Positions 18,879-28,451 are shown, numbered from the stretch's first letter. The stretch: DNA of 64,000 nucleotides from Nitrosomonas marina (GCF_900111605.1 NZ_FOIA01000015.1:29449-93448), one strand, 5' to 3'. A program made the numbers and translations. Notes: generated from the sequence alone by a model not told the origin.

Positions 18879-19646
18879 TCAACATTGTTTTACGGATCTC
18901 CTTCCAGAAACAACCAACAGTAATATGAACAACGCCAGCCCCGTCAGCAGCGCAGTATCGGGCTCCGGGACCACGCGCAGGTCAGAATCAAAAGATAAAA
19001 TCTGGTAATTGGGCTGCATGTGAATTTTAATTACCTGCGTGATGGAAAACGGCTGATCTATGCCGCTGACAGCGACCCGTCCAAAGCTTTCGTTAAATCC
19101 CAGGCTACCGCTGATGGCACTGCTGCCGGCCATTGTTGCACCGTCGGTATCAAAGGGAATATTGGACGTATTGTAAAAATAATCCACTTCAACCGAATTG
19201 AGTGGATTTGCCCCCAGTGTGCCAGCAATATCCGCAGTAAAAAAACCTTCATTGCCGATACCGTTCAAGGTGAAATCATTATCGGAAATTTCGATTGTTA
19301 ATGTGCCACCGTTTGTAGAAGAAATTGACAACTGGCGTAAAAAAAGATCAGCCAGTATATCGCTGTTGGGTGGATAAGGTTTGGATGTACCCAATGACGC
19401 GGTCAGAAAGAAATTGGGCGTTCCAAACGATGTTGAAAGCAAACCGGGTATGCTGCTGTTATCCGGCGCAACATTTCCACCACCGCCAGCTATCTGATCT
19501 GTCGCCGTTACTACCGTTGGAGAACCGGTCAGCGGCGTATCGGAAATCCTGAGCATTAATGATGCCTGGCTTACACTGACACTCATCAGAGTAATGGCAG
19601 TCAGTGTTTTAAAGTATTTGATCAAATATGTTTTATGACTAGTCAT
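18879..19646 (-). CDS. PEP-CTERM sorting-signal protein
   Basis: 255 residues. An N-terminal signal peptide ends near SVSQAS (about residue 29). The C-terminus has the PEP-CTERM tripartite signal: VPEPDTALL, a hydrophobic helix and a basic end (RRSVKQC). Such proteins are exported and processed by an exosortase (not in this window) and end up at the surface or in the exopolysaccharide matrix. The middle part is a Gly/Ser/Thr/Asn-rich beta domain I do not recognise. The ATG at 19646 has AGAGGA seven bases upstream, better than the longer frame starting at 19706. It lies 97 bp downstream of the TonB-dependent receptor on the same strand, with a hairpin between. Confidence 0.85.
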   Translation of the reverse strand: MTSHKTYLIKYFKTLTAITLMSVSVSQASLMLRISDTPLTGSPTVVTATDQIAGGGGNVAPDNSSIPGLLSTSFGTPNFFLTASLGTSKPYPPNSDILADLFLRQLSISSTNGGTLTIEISDNDFTLNGIGNEGFFTADIAGTLGANPLNSVEVDYFYNTSNIPFDTDGATMAGSSAISGSLGFNESFGRVAVSGIDQPFSITQVIKIHMQPNYQILSFDSDLRVVPEPDTALLTGLALFILLLVVSGRRSVKQC

Positions 19647-19683
19647 GTTGAAATCCTCTGAAATACTGTATTGATTGAGTCCG

Positions 19684-19717
19684 CATACATTGCATGCGCG
19701 TTGCATGCAATAGTATG
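19684..19717. repeat. Intercistronic hairpin between receptor and PEP-CTERM gene
   Basis: An inverted repeat with nine-base perfect arms (ATTGCATGC / GCATGCAAT) around a five-base loop, extended outward by CATAC/GTATG with one bulged base. No T-run follows on the minus strand, so it is not a standard terminator; it may stabilise or attenuate the transcript between the two genes. Confidence 0.6.
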
Positions 19718-19743
19718 AAATTCTGAATATTCCTCATTATTAG

Positions 19744-21816
19744 TTACCAGTTAAACGCATAGGTCACGCCAACCATGCGGCCGGGACCGGTAGCAAAGCC
19801 ATACGGTGTCTGCGATGCCTGGCTGATTAGTGGAAAATAATTCTCATTCAGCAAATTTTTCACTGCAACGGTAAAATATCCCGGACCAACAGCTAGACTG
19901 GTCGTCAGGTCCACCAGCACATAATCGTCAATCGGCATCCCACCAAACTGCGTTGAATTCGGGGTACGGTCAGCGACGTAAAACGCCTGCATCCTGTTTC
20001 GCCACCATTCAAACGGACTGTATTCCAGAAATCCGGTCAACTTAACCGGGGAAATCCTGGTACTAGGCAGATCTTCGTCAAATGAACCGTCATCATCCAG
20101 GTCGATCTCACCTTCCGCCCAGCTGACGGTACCACCGACATTAACCTGTTCTGTAACCTGGTATGCCAGTGAGCCTTCAACACCCCAGATACGTTCAGGA
20201 AGCTTGACAATACTCAAATCCCTGGTATATGTGGTGCCATTGTTCGATTCGCTGTAAAAACCAACAGCAGATGCCTGCACCGGGCCATACCGTCCTCGCA
20301 GGCCAAGCTCGTAGTTGTGCACCTTTTGCGCCTCAGACGCCAGCTGACCTGCACTAACTACGCTGATATTTGCATCCCTGATGGCACGGCCGATATCAGC
20401 GAGCGAAAAGCTTTGGGAATAGCCACCATAAAGTTCCAGAAATTCAGTCAGAAAAACGACAGCGCTGCCGTTAAACAGCGTGTTGTCATACTTGACTTCC
20501 TCGCCGCTGATATTGGCACCAGCCCGATTGATCACATCTGAAATGTCGACGGAGATAGCTTCCTGGCGGACACCGCCGCGAACTATTCCGTACTTGCTGA
20601 CAGGCAATTCAAGTTCAAAAAATCCCGCCAGTGCATCTTGTTTCATAAAAGGAACGACAGTCGGTCCGTCGAGCCCCGCCTGAACAACCTGATCGCGAAG
20701 ATAATCCAGCCCCCAGATTGCACTGAATTCATAGTTTTTAACTGTTATGGGAGTATTGATCGTTACACGACTACCAAATTTCTCAGCGCGTACTTCGGTC
20801 TGAGCAAATCCTGGAAATTTGGCAAAACGGGCTATCTGATCGTCATAATAGCCTTTCACCGAAACATGGCTGCCAAAAAAGTTTTTGTTAATGTAATCGA
20901 CACCAACCAGCGTGTTTTTGGTACCCGGCTTAAATGGATTGAATTTCCCGCGGACTGCCGGGGTCTTGATGCCATTTGCAGGATCACCGAGACCAAAGGT
21001 AAAGTTAGTGTCCTGTTTGATATTGAAATGATTAACCGTAAACTGTACCCGCTGCCGGTCATTATCGAAATTAAACCCCAGTTTTCCAAGAATATTAAAG
21101 TTGTTGGTATCGGCAATACCACCCTGTACACCAATCGGATCGGGTGGAATGCGATCGCCGCTTGCATCAAAAAATTGACCGCGTTCACCGTAGGTGCCGG
21201 ATACCAGGTAATCCATATTCTCCCTCGTACCGGATATCCGGTGCGTTGTTTCCCACATGATCGCATCGTCAAACCGCTCCGTTGAAAAACGGATACCGCC
21301 CTTAGAAAAGCCTTCCCTTAATTTTTTGGAGGCGTGCTTTGTGATGATATTGACCAATCCTCCGGCTGCGCCGAAACCGTAAGCAGCTGTACCGCCACGC
21401 ACCACTTCGATACGCTCGATCGCATCCACATCGATCGTGTTCAGATCACGGCTTGAAGATCGTAGTGCCGTTGACTGAGGTATACCATCAATCAGTACCA
21501 GATAGTCTCGACCCCGCAGAGTTTGACCGAAAGTGGATAGTGCTTCAGTACTGGGTCCGAGACCCGGCACAGTTTTCGCCAGCACATCACTTAAATTACG
21601 CGCATAGCCTGCCTGTTGTTGTATTTCCTCGTTTGTGATCACAGACACAGACCGGGTCGTTTCAGAAACAGGTGTTTCGGTACGCGTGGCCGTCACTACC
21701 ACCGGCTCCATGCTTTTATTTTGCGCAAACACCATCGCGGAGGTCAAACAGCCTGCTGGTATTAACAGGGTGACGATCATATTTCGCCACAGGTGGGTGA
21801 ATTTTATATTTAACAT
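19744..21816 (-). CDS. TonB-dependent ferric-siderophore receptor, IutA-like
   Basis: 690 residues. A signal peptide ends at AMVFAQ (about residue 31). A TonB-box-like EPVVVTATRTE (about 37-47) comes next, then the plug domain with the family phrase LVLIDGIPQSTALRS and IERIEVVRGGTAAYGFGAAGGLVNIITK (about 130-160). The long beta-barrel ends in YAFNW with a terminal aromatic residue for outer-membrane insertion. The plug resembles aerobactin-type receptors, and the iucABCD operon is nearby, so ferric aerobactin is the likely ligand, though not proven. A Fur-like box lies 33 bp upstream of the ATG at 21816. Confidence 0.9.
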   Translation of the reverse strand: MLNIKFTHLWRNMIVTLLIPAGCLTSAMVFAQNKSMEPVVVTATRTETPVSETTRSVSVITNEEIQQQAGYARNLSDVLAKTVPGLGPSTEALSTFGQTLRGRDYLVLIDGIPQSTALRSSSRDLNTIDVDAIERIEVVRGGTAAYGFGAAGGLVNIITKHASKKLREGFSKGGIRFSTERFDDAIMWETTHRISGTRENMDYLVSGTYGERGQFFDASGDRIPPDPIGVQGGIADTNNFNILGKLGFNFDNDRQRVQFTVNHFNIKQDTNFTFGLGDPANGIKTPAVRGKFNPFKPGTKNTLVGVDYINKNFFGSHVSVKGYYDDQIARFAKFPGFAQTEVRAEKFGSRVTINTPITVKNYEFSAIWGLDYLRDQVVQAGLDGPTVVPFMKQDALAGFFELELPVSKYGIVRGGVRQEAISVDISDVINRAGANISGEEVKYDNTLFNGSAVVFLTEFLELYGGYSQSFSLADIGRAIRDANISVVSAGQLASEAQKVHNYELGLRGRYGPVQASAVGFYSESNNGTTYTRDLSIVKLPERIWGVEGSLAYQVTEQVNVGGTVSWAEGEIDLDDDGSFDEDLPSTRISPVKLTGFLEYSPFEWWRNRMQAFYVADRTPNSTQFGGMPIDDYVLVDLTTSLAVGPGYFTVAVKNLLNENYFPLISQASQTPYGFATGPGRMVGVTYAFNW

Positions 21817-21848
21817 TATTCTTACCTTTAATTAATGTATATTAGAAT

Positions 21849-21867
21849 GATATGTATTACTATTCTC
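21849..21867. promoter_or_regulatory. Fur-like box upstream of the TonB-dependent receptor
   Basis: Read on the minus strand, GAGAATAGTAATACATATC matches 13 of 19 Fur consensus positions. It ends 33 bp before the receptor start, overlapping where the promoter should be, so iron repression of the receptor is likely. Confidence 0.55.
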
Positions 21868-22062
21868 AATTACTTATATGCTGCAAATATTGATTATGTT
21901 TTTGAAAACTGCTGAAGATTATTTTTTGTTATTACGAATAGTGCCGGAATACGCTCAATCGATCTTTCATTGGATTTTTCGCCATATCAAATGGCCGCCA
22001 ATCGAAAATTTCTTTTATTGATCTTCCGCTTAAAAATGCTATTTTGCGTTGAGCAGTTACTC

Positions 22063-23238
22063 TCATGACTGATTTTTTCTATTGTGCTCAGTGATCACAT
22101 TACATTCGTTTTCTGCTACCGACGGGTCTGAATCAAGCGACACCGATCTGAAAGAAGTCGCCGTTTTGTTCAGGGTCTGGTTGCGGCGAAACCACCATGT
22201 GTATATGCCGGTAACAAAAAGAATTGTTGGTATAAATCCCGTTACAAAAATCAACATACGACCCGACAAACCGGCAGCCGTTCCGATATGCAGCGGATAT
22301 TTCATATCCGCAATCTGCTGCCCCGTCCCGCTGCTTTTAGCATCATGCGCCATCATCACATCGCCTGAAAAACTGTTCAATGCAACATAACTTGTACCAT
22401 TCGGGTGTGAATCATCCGGGTATTTCAATCGCACGACGAATGGCATTTCCGGTTTAACAGGAAACCTCAGCCAGGTTGCATTAGCACCGGGTATTTCCGA
22501 CTCGGCCGTCCGCAGCAGCGCACTCGGCAACTTTTGTATATCGTGCGGTTCAATATGTTCAATCAATGGCGGCTCGGACAATCCAGGTCCACCGAACACA
22601 GCAACCAATGCGGCATTGGTCGGTTTGTAGAAAACCATCGCTGCACCAGTCAGCGCCACAACAAACAGCAACAGCATTGAAATCAATCCGGCCGAGCGAT
22701 GCAGTGCGAACCAGCTTGCAAATCGTGTTGACTTGCGAGGAACACGCAACGCATTCACTAGTTTCCGCCAACCCGGCCAGGCCAGCCATAATCCGGTCAA
22801 CACTGTTAATAACAGGATCAACCCCAATATGCCGTTTACGAATAAACCATAATCATCAGCCAGCAAATGGACATGCAGGTCGTGTAAAAATCCCAGAAAA
22901 CCGGCATGCTCATCGCGTCTGCCAAGGATCTCCAGAGTCCATGGGTCGACATAAACCTGCTCTAATACTTCATTCTTTTTTATCCAGTATTCAATACTAT
23001 GATCAGGCTCACGAGGTAAACGGGCCAATAATACCGCATGACCGGTAAAGTATGATTGCACCTTGTGCGTCGCCTCATCCAGCCGCATTACATCGGATTG
23101 CGGTTCTACGCGCCACAGATTGGCATTGAAATACACATCCAGTTCGTCATCAAAAACCAGAATACTTCCGGATAAACCCGACAAACTAAAGAACAGACCG
23201 ATAATAATACCGATCCACAAATGAACTTTTTGTATCAA
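22063..23238 (-). CDS. PepSY-associated TM-helix inner-membrane protein (iron-uptake type)
   Basis: 391 residues with four clear membrane segments: near the N-terminus (VHLWIGIIIGLFFSLSGLSG), at about 140-160, at about 185-210 and near the C-terminus (ILFVTGIYTWWF). The periplasmic parts contain PepSY-type sequence (LDEATHKVQSYF and HIEPHDIQKLPSALLRTA). PepSY_TM proteins often accompany TonB receptors and may reduce ferric siderophores or help move them; the mechanism is unsettled. The start is TTG at 23238, supported by GGAAGG six bases upstream. It is the next gene on the same strand upstream of the receptor, with a 246-bp gap, and has its own possible Fur box. Confidence 0.85.
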   Translation of the reverse strand: MIQKVHLWIGIIIGLFFSLSGLSGSILVFDDELDVYFNANLWRVEPQSDVMRLDEATHKVQSYFTGHAVLLARLPREPDHSIEYWIKKNEVLEQVYVDPWTLEILGRRDEHAGFLGFLHDLHVHLLADDYGLFVNGILGLILLLTVLTGLWLAWPGWRKLVNALRVPRKSTRFASWFALHRSAGLISMLLLFVVALTGAAMVFYKPTNAALVAVFGGPGLSEPPLIEHIEPHDIQKLPSALLRTAESEIPGANATWLRFPVKPEMPFVVRLKYPDDSHPNGTSYVALNSFSGDVMMAHDAKSSGTGQQIADMKYPLHIGTAAGLSGRMLIFVTGFIPTILFVTGIYTWWFRRNQTLNKTATSFRSVSLDSDPSVAENECNVITEHNRKNQS

Positions 23239-23842
23239 ATTTCACCTTCCAGTCAACAAATGAAAATTACGCAATCCCAGGCTCAATCTGTTCCAGCCCT
23301 ACAGGTCAATTTTCGATACGTAACCGTGATAACAACGGGCTTTCAATCGAATCGCAATATCCTGTGATTTTGGCAAATACTCAAATAATCATTCAGACAA
23401 CAATCCTGTAACCCTGCACCCATACCGGGAAATATATACGCCCTGTCTATTGCAAAGAGCAAATACTTCCTGAAATTTCCTGAAAGCTCTATGGATCAAT
23501 TACACAAATAAAAGTGAATATTAATGATAATTGTTCTTATTTGCAATATGTTGTTATTGATTTCATATCATTATTTATCACGTTCCAAACCAAACAGCTG
23601 AATACTGCCACTATTTGCCAGCAGTACGACTCTGGCAGCGTTCCTGGAGCGCCGCGCCAGTTTTTACATTGCAGGGAGTTATTGTGTGTAGGGACAAATC
23701 AGATGGCAGATAACTGACTGTTTATATGTGTTAATCTTTCATGGCACAATATATGTCTGATTACAAAGCATTTGTGCATGTAACTGATTACGAATAACAT
23801 AGCAAGAATGATATTCGCGTTGACTGTCTGCCAGCACCGGCC
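23239..23842. other. Divergent intergenic region with a Fur-like box
   Basis: A 604-bp gap between the divergent PepSY and alpha/beta-hydrolase genes. It contains the Fur-like box at 23520-23538. Short frames here lack ribosome-binding sites. No repeat or RNA gene was recognised. Confidence 0.4.
23520..23538. promoter_or_regulatory. Fur-like box between PepSY and hydrolase genes
   Basis: ATTAATGATAATTGTTCTT matches 13 of 19 Fur consensus positions, including TAATGATAAT intact. It is about 280 bp from the PepSY start and about 300 bp from the hydrolase start. The PepSY gene is the more logical target, which would imply a long 5' leader. Confidence 0.45.
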
Positions 23843-24691
23843 ATGAATTTGTTCAGCATTCGCCATAGCTCTCTTCTTGCCGTGGTTTTGTTATTTTGTG
23901 GTTGTTCTAATCTTTTATATTATCCTGACACGCGACATCGTTATTTTGATCCTGAAGCCGTTGGGTATACGCCGGAAACAGTTTTTTTTACTGACGCTGC
24001 CCAGAGAAGATTACATGGATGGTGGTTTTCTGCACAAAAATCACCAGTAAAAGCGACTATCATCTTCTTTCATGGCAATGCTGAAAATCTGACCTCACAT
24101 TTCCTTCAGATAGCATGGATCAGTCGCGAGCATTACAATGTCTTCATTTTTGATTATCCCGGATTTGGACTGTCCGAGGGTCATCCCACACCCAAAGGCT
24201 GCGTCGAATCTGGCCATGCGGCCGTCGACTGGGTCAACAGGCATAAAGTACAAGGCGGCCCGATTATTATTTACGGGCAAAGCCTGGGCGGTAACATTGC
24301 CCTGAGAACAGCATTGGATAAAAAAGACGAAATCAATCTAAGACTGGTGGTTGCAGACAGTACATTTGACTCTTTTCAGCAAATAGCACGCTTCAAGCTG
24401 TCTCATCACTGGGTGACATGGCCGATGCAGTTGCTGAGTTACCTGCTTTTAAGCGATTATTGGGCTCCCGGAAATCTGTCATCATTATCACCTGTTTCAG
24501 TTCTGGTAATACACGGCCAACAGGACAAAACAGTCGAGCCTGTCTTTGGGGAAAGAATTTATAAACAGCTGGCAGAACCGAAAACATACTGGATTATCCC
24601 GGACGGTAGACACACCGATGTGTTTCTGAGACATAACCAGAAATACCGCAGTGAATTTTTGACTTTCCTGGAACGATTAAATCAGCACTAA
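23843..24691 (+). CDS. Alpha/beta hydrolase of the YfhR/BEM46 type, probable lipoprotein
   Basis: 282 residues. A hydrophobic N-terminus ends in LLFCGCSN, so Cys21 or nearby is a plausible lipidation site and the enzyme would be membrane-attached. The hydrolase fold shows the oxyanion phrase IIFFHGNAENL (about 73-83), the nucleophile elbow GQSLGGN (about 145-151, catalytic Ser), an aspartate in HGQQDKTVEP and the catalytic histidine in PDGRHTDVF (about 252-260). All three triad residues are present. The substrate of this family is unknown. It begins a plus-strand run with the DUF3015 and DUF4105 genes, but gaps of about 200 bp suggest separate promoters. Confidence 0.85.
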   Translation: MNLFSIRHSSLLAVVLLFCGCSNLLYYPDTRHRYFDPEAVGYTPETVFFTDAAQRRLHGWWFSAQKSPVKATIIFFHGNAENLTSHFLQIAWISREHYNVFIFDYPGFGLSEGHPTPKGCVESGHAAVDWVNRHKVQGGPIIIYGQSLGGNIALRTALDKKDEINLRLVVADSTFDSFQQIARFKLSHHWVTWPMQLLSYLLLSDYWAPGNLSSLSPVSVLVIHGQQDKTVEPVFGERIYKQLAEPKTYWIIPDGRHTDVFLRHNQKYRSEFLTFLERLNQH

Positions 24692-24902
24692 ATTCCTCAA
24701 ACCCTGTTGCTTGTCTGCATCACGCTGCTTCCCGAACGGTTTTCGTTTGACAGGTCCAGAAAGTTTAAGTAGATTCATTCGGGTTCTCAGCAATGTTTAT
24801 AGGCTGGGACAAATTCCCGAAGTTTTATTTAAACTTTATCTTCTTTTCAATCGTTCGCGCGATATCGGTTAGGAGAAGAGAAACAATGATAGGAGAATTA
24901 AG

Positions 24903-25412
24903 ATGGTACGCAACAGCCTGGTTGTATTCACTGCAAGTCTGTTTTTATTTCCGATGTCTGCTTTTGCCGCAGGATATGGCACGGCGGGATGTGGACTGGG
25001 CTCGATGGTCATCGGCTCGGAACGTGGTCCGGAGCAGATTTTTGCCGCAACCACCAATGGCACCTCGGGTTCTCAAACCTTCGGCATGACTTCCGGCACA
25101 TCAAATTGCGGCGACCACGGCCTGCTTAATTTAAGTCAAGAAAGAGAAATATTCGCCACCGAGAATTACACCAGTCTGGTAAAAGAAATGGCCCGTGGTA
25201 AAGGCGAACATCTCAATATTCTAGCCAGCATGTATCACTGCCCCGCCGCGCAGCACCAAGCATTCGGTGCATTGACACAACAAAAATTTAATGACATTGT
25301 TCCAGATGCTGAAACAACACCGGATATCCTGCTAAGCCAGTTAGAAACCTTGCTGGGTCAACATCGCACACTGTCGAAATCCTGTAATATTCAATTATCA
25401 GCATTAGACTAA
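24903..25412 (+). CDS. DUF3015 family secreted protein
   Basis: 169 residues. A signal peptide ends at MSAFAAG (about residue 22). The mature protein has the DUF3015 hallmarks GCGLGSM near its start, TFGMTSGTSNCG (about 60-70) and a C-terminal helical part. The four cysteines (in GCG, NCG, YHC and KSC) could form two disulfides in the periplasm. Function is unknown for the family. AGGAG lies seven bases before the ATG at 24903. A DUF4105 gene follows 66 bp downstream and both may be translated from one message. Confidence 0.85.
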   Translation: MVRNSLVVFTASLFLFPMSAFAAGYGTAGCGLGSMVIGSERGPEQIFAATTNGTSGSQTFGMTSGTSNCGDHGLLNLSQEREIFATENYTSLVKEMARGKGEHLNILASMYHCPAAQHQAFGALTQQKFNDIVPDAETTPDILLSQLETLLGQHRTLSKSCNIQLSALD

Positions 25413-25478
25413 AACGCATCACGGGTATCATCATTCGCCGGTACCCGTGCATCCTGCACCCCGATCTACGGGTTCTTC

Positions 25479-27398
25479 GTGCCACCCTATTTACTTGCCG
25501 CCGGAATAGTAGCTGTCTGCTTTTACTTGTTCCCTGACAGCGCTTACTCCAGAAACAATCATAGCAACGATTACCTGACCGAACTTCAGCAACAAGCCAA
25601 ACAGTTGCAACTGAGTGAGCAGCGTGTCTGGCACCTGTTGCTAAAATACAAGCCGCAATTATTCGGTGGCGTCGTCAGTGAAGCAGACGGCATGGATTTT
25701 TTCAATGCGCCTGACGGGAAAACCAATCCAGAATCCGAATTGACGGCAACGCTGGCAAGTTTTTTTTTCACCACAGAAGATCCGGCAGATAACAGCGAGC
25801 ATCCGCAATGTAATTTTCCCGCTCGTTTCAAATGGTTGAACCAGCAACTACAGTTCGACACCAACCGCCTCCAGATACAGAAATGCGACCGACTTGAACG
25901 CTGGATCAACGAGCTGGACCCGGTGGGTGTCACACTGGTTTTTGCATCCTATTATTTAAATAATCCGGCTTCGATGTTTGGTCATACACTGGTGCGCATC
26001 GACAGCAGGGACCGGCAAGACGACAAGAAGCTCACAAATTACGGGGCAAATTATGCAGCGGTTCCGGATACCGATAATCCGTTTCTGTATGCCTGGCGTG
26101 GCCTGACCGGCTCATTTGAGGGAAGATTTGCCATCTTTCCTTATTACACCAAGGTTCAGGAATATAACAATCTGGAAAGCCGTGATCTCTGGGAATACGA
26201 ACTCAACTTCACAGAAACACAGTTAAACACCATGCTGCTGCATCTATGGGAACTTGGCGGCACCCATTTTGATTATTATTATTTTCAGGAAAACTGCTCC
26301 TACCATGTTTTATCGCTTTTTGAAATCGCCAGACCGGAACTGCATTTAAAAGATCAATTCATTTTCAGCGTTATACCCGCTGATACGGTCAAAATCGTCG
26401 TAGCACAGGACAATCTGGTCAAAAGGGTCGTATATCGACCGTCAATTGTGAGCCAGTTGAATCAAAAAAGGCAACTGATGACCAACGCACAGCGCCGGAT
26501 TTTTCGTGCTCTCGTCAAAGAGAAATTGACACCGGACGCCCCCGAATTCAAACAGCTCCCGGATCGAACTCAAGCACTTTTGCTGGATGCTTATATGGAC
26601 TTGCTTCAATATCAAAGTATGCGAGAGCAACGCGCTGGTGAAGTAAAAATTCCGTACCCGGTTTTACTGGCACGTAGCCGTCTGAATACTGACGATGCAG
26701 AACATAATTCCTTATCTTACTTCTCCAGTCCACCGCATCTCGGCCACGGCGCAGACCGTCTACGGATTGCTGCGGGCCATAATGATCGAGAACCTTTTAT
26801 AGAATTTGCCTACCGGCCCGCCTATCATGATTTAATGGCCCGAGACGAGGGCTATGACAAGGACTCAGAAATCATTTTTATGGATTTCAAGCTGCGCTAT
26901 TTTTTCGAGTCCGAGCGCATACGCCTTGACCAGGCGCGGTTGTTATCAATTACTGCACTAAACCCGTACGACCCACAGTTTGTTAAGCCATCATGGCGCT
27001 TCGATTTCAGCATAGACACGCTCAGAGAGCAGGACTGCGGCTATTGCAATACAGTTTCAGGCAGCTACGGCAGAGGCATTGCCTACCGTCCCGACTTTTT
27101 CTCACCGATTTTGTTATTTTCGTTTCTGGATCTGAAGGCCGACGTTTCCAGTCATTTGAAACAGAATTACCGGTTTGGCGGCAATGCGGAACTGGGCGCG
27201 TTTTACAACTTCAACCATCAACTGAGAATCAGGCTGGCGGGCAGCTACCGTGTGTATTTTCTTGGAGACAAGAAGCGATTTTTCACCACGCACGTTGTCA
27301 CTCGATATGCGCTCACACAAAATCTCGATATGCGGATGGAATACAACCGATATGACCATAACAATGAGAGCATCTTTGCTGTAAATTATTACTTTTAG
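25479..27398 (+). CDS. DUF4105 (Lnb-type N-terminal domain) periplasmic/outer-membrane protein
   Basis: 639 residues starting at a GTG, with an N-terminal hydrophobic export segment. The DUF4105 core contains YLNNPASMFGHTLVRID (about 160-176) and ENCSYHVLSLFEIARPE (about 270-286); the conserved His and Cys in these phrases look like a thiol-type active site. The C-terminal third, rich in alternating aromatic residues and ending in NYYF, looks like an outer-membrane beta-barrel. The related Bacteroides Lnb domain N-acylates lipoproteins, but that activity is not established for proteobacterial proteins. It follows the DUF3015 gene with a short gap. Confidence 0.75.
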   Translation: MPPYLLAAGIVAVCFYLFPDSAYSRNNHSNDYLTELQQQAKQLQLSEQRVWHLLLKYKPQLFGGVVSEADGMDFFNAPDGKTNPESELTATLASFFFTTEDPADNSEHPQCNFPARFKWLNQQLQFDTNRLQIQKCDRLERWINELDPVGVTLVFASYYLNNPASMFGHTLVRIDSRDRQDDKKLTNYGANYAAVPDTDNPFLYAWRGLTGSFEGRFAIFPYYTKVQEYNNLESRDLWEYELNFTETQLNTMLLHLWELGGTHFDYYYFQENCSYHVLSLFEIARPELHLKDQFIFSVIPADTVKIVVAQDNLVKRVVYRPSIVSQLNQKRQLMTNAQRRIFRALVKEKLTPDAPEFKQLPDRTQALLLDAYMDLLQYQSMREQRAGEVKIPYPVLLARSRLNTDDAEHNSLSYFSSPPHLGHGADRLRIAAGHNDREPFIEFAYRPAYHDLMARDEGYDKDSEIIFMDFKLRYFFESERIRLDQARLLSITALNPYDPQFVKPSWRFDFSIDTLREQDCGYCNTVSGSYGRGIAYRPDFFSPILLFSFLDLKADVSSHLKQNYRFGGNAELGAFYNFNHQLRIRLAGSYRVYFLGDKKRFFTTHVVTRYALTQNLDMRMEYNRYDHNNESIFAVNYYF

Positions 27399-27482
27399 CA
27401 CGCTGTTACTGACTGGTCAATTGGCTGCAACGTATTTTCTCTATTACATTTTACGAATAACGAGACACGACCACGACATTTT

Positions 27483-28451
27483 ATGATTGAAGCTTTTCTG
27501 GCCGTTGCAGCAGGTCTGATATTGCTCGCCTGGAGTGCAGACCGTTTTGTAGAGGGTGCCGCCGTCACCGCCCGCCATTTCGGTATGCCGCCGCTATTGA
27601 TCGGCATGGTAATTGTCGGTTTTGGTACATCTGCGCCCGAAATGGTGGTGTCCGTGCTTGCCGCATCGCAGGGAAATCCCGGTATCGCGCTCGGCAATGC
27701 TTATGGTTCAAACATCACCAACATCGCCCTGATTCTGGGACTCACTGCGGTCATCAGCCCCATAACCGTACACTCGCTGGTTTTGCGCAAGGAACTCCCT
27801 GTCCTTGCCATTGTGACCATGCTGGCAGCCATACAGCTCTGGAATGGTCATATTTCCCGTCTCGACGCGGGCGTATTGCTTGGCGTGTTTGGTGTACTGA
27901 TGACATGGGCAATCAGGCAGGGACTGCAGGAAAAAACCGACACACTGGGTACGGAAATCAAGCATGCACTGGAATCCCGTGAAATGCCTATCCGGCGAGC
28001 TGTATTCTGGCTGATTACCGGACTGGTGCTGTTGATCATAAGCTCCCGTTTGCTTGTCTGGGGCGCAGTGGCCATCGCACAGGGATTCGGTGTCAGCGAT
28101 CTTGTCATCGGCTTGACCGTCGTAGCTGTTGGCACATCACTGCCCGAACTTGCTTCTTCAATCATCGCTGCCCGCAAAGGTGAACACGACATTGCACTCG
28201 GCAATGTCATTGGTTCCAACCTATTCAATACGCTGGCTGTCGTTGGCATCGCTGGCATGATTCATCCGATGTCGGTGGATCCGGCTGTACTAAGCCGGGA
28301 CATGCCCGTCATGGCGGCACTGACCCTTTCGCTTTTCATCATCGGCTACGGATCCCACGGTCACGGTCGCATCAACCGCGTCGAGGGATCTCTGCTACTA
28401 GCCTGCTATACGGGTTATACCGTTTACCTGATCGGGACAACATTTGGCTAG
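27483..28451 (+). CDS. Calcium/sodium antiporter, CaCA family (YrbG type)
   Basis: 322 residues with about ten membrane helices and the two inverted alpha-repeats that define the CaCA family: GFGTSAPEMVVS...GNAYGSNITNIALILG (about 40-85) and VGTSLPELASSIIAA...GNVIGSNLFNTLAVVG (about 215-260). Acidic and polar residues in these repeats bind the ion. It should exchange Ca2+ for Na+ across the inner membrane. Length is normal for the bacterial family. It stands alone after the DUF4105 gene with an 84-bp gap. Confidence 0.92.
   Translation: MIEAFLAVAAGLILLAWSADRFVEGAAVTARHFGMPPLLIGMVIVGFGTSAPEMVVSVLAASQGNPGIALGNAYGSNITNIALILGLTAVISPITVHSLVLRKELPVLAIVTMLAAIQLWNGHISRLDAGVLLGVFGVLMTWAIRQGLQEKTDTLGTEIKHALESREMPIRRAVFWLITGLVLLIISSRLLVWGAVAIAQGFGVSDLVIGLTVVAVGTSLPELASSIIAARKGEHDIALGNVIGSNLFNTLAVVGIAGMIHPMSVDPAVLSRDMPVMAALTLSLFIIGYGSHGHGRINRVEGSLLLACYTGYTVYLIGTTFG

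Noticed and set aside
18686..18928. Plus-strand frame of 80 residues between the RTX and PEP-CTERM genes
   Set aside because: Its composition (many Asn, His, Thr, Cys) is that of non-coding DNA and it has no usable start signal; it also runs into the PEP-CTERM gene.
23239..23519. Short minus-strand frame (about 26 codons, MGAGLQDCCLNDYL...) upstream of the PepSY gene
   Set aside because: No clear ribosome-binding site and no known family; it could be a leader peptide but there is nothing more to support it.
23637..23680. Possible plus-strand terminator (CTGGC...GCCAG followed by TTTTT)
   Set aside because: The stem has several mismatches and no plus-strand gene ends upstream of it.
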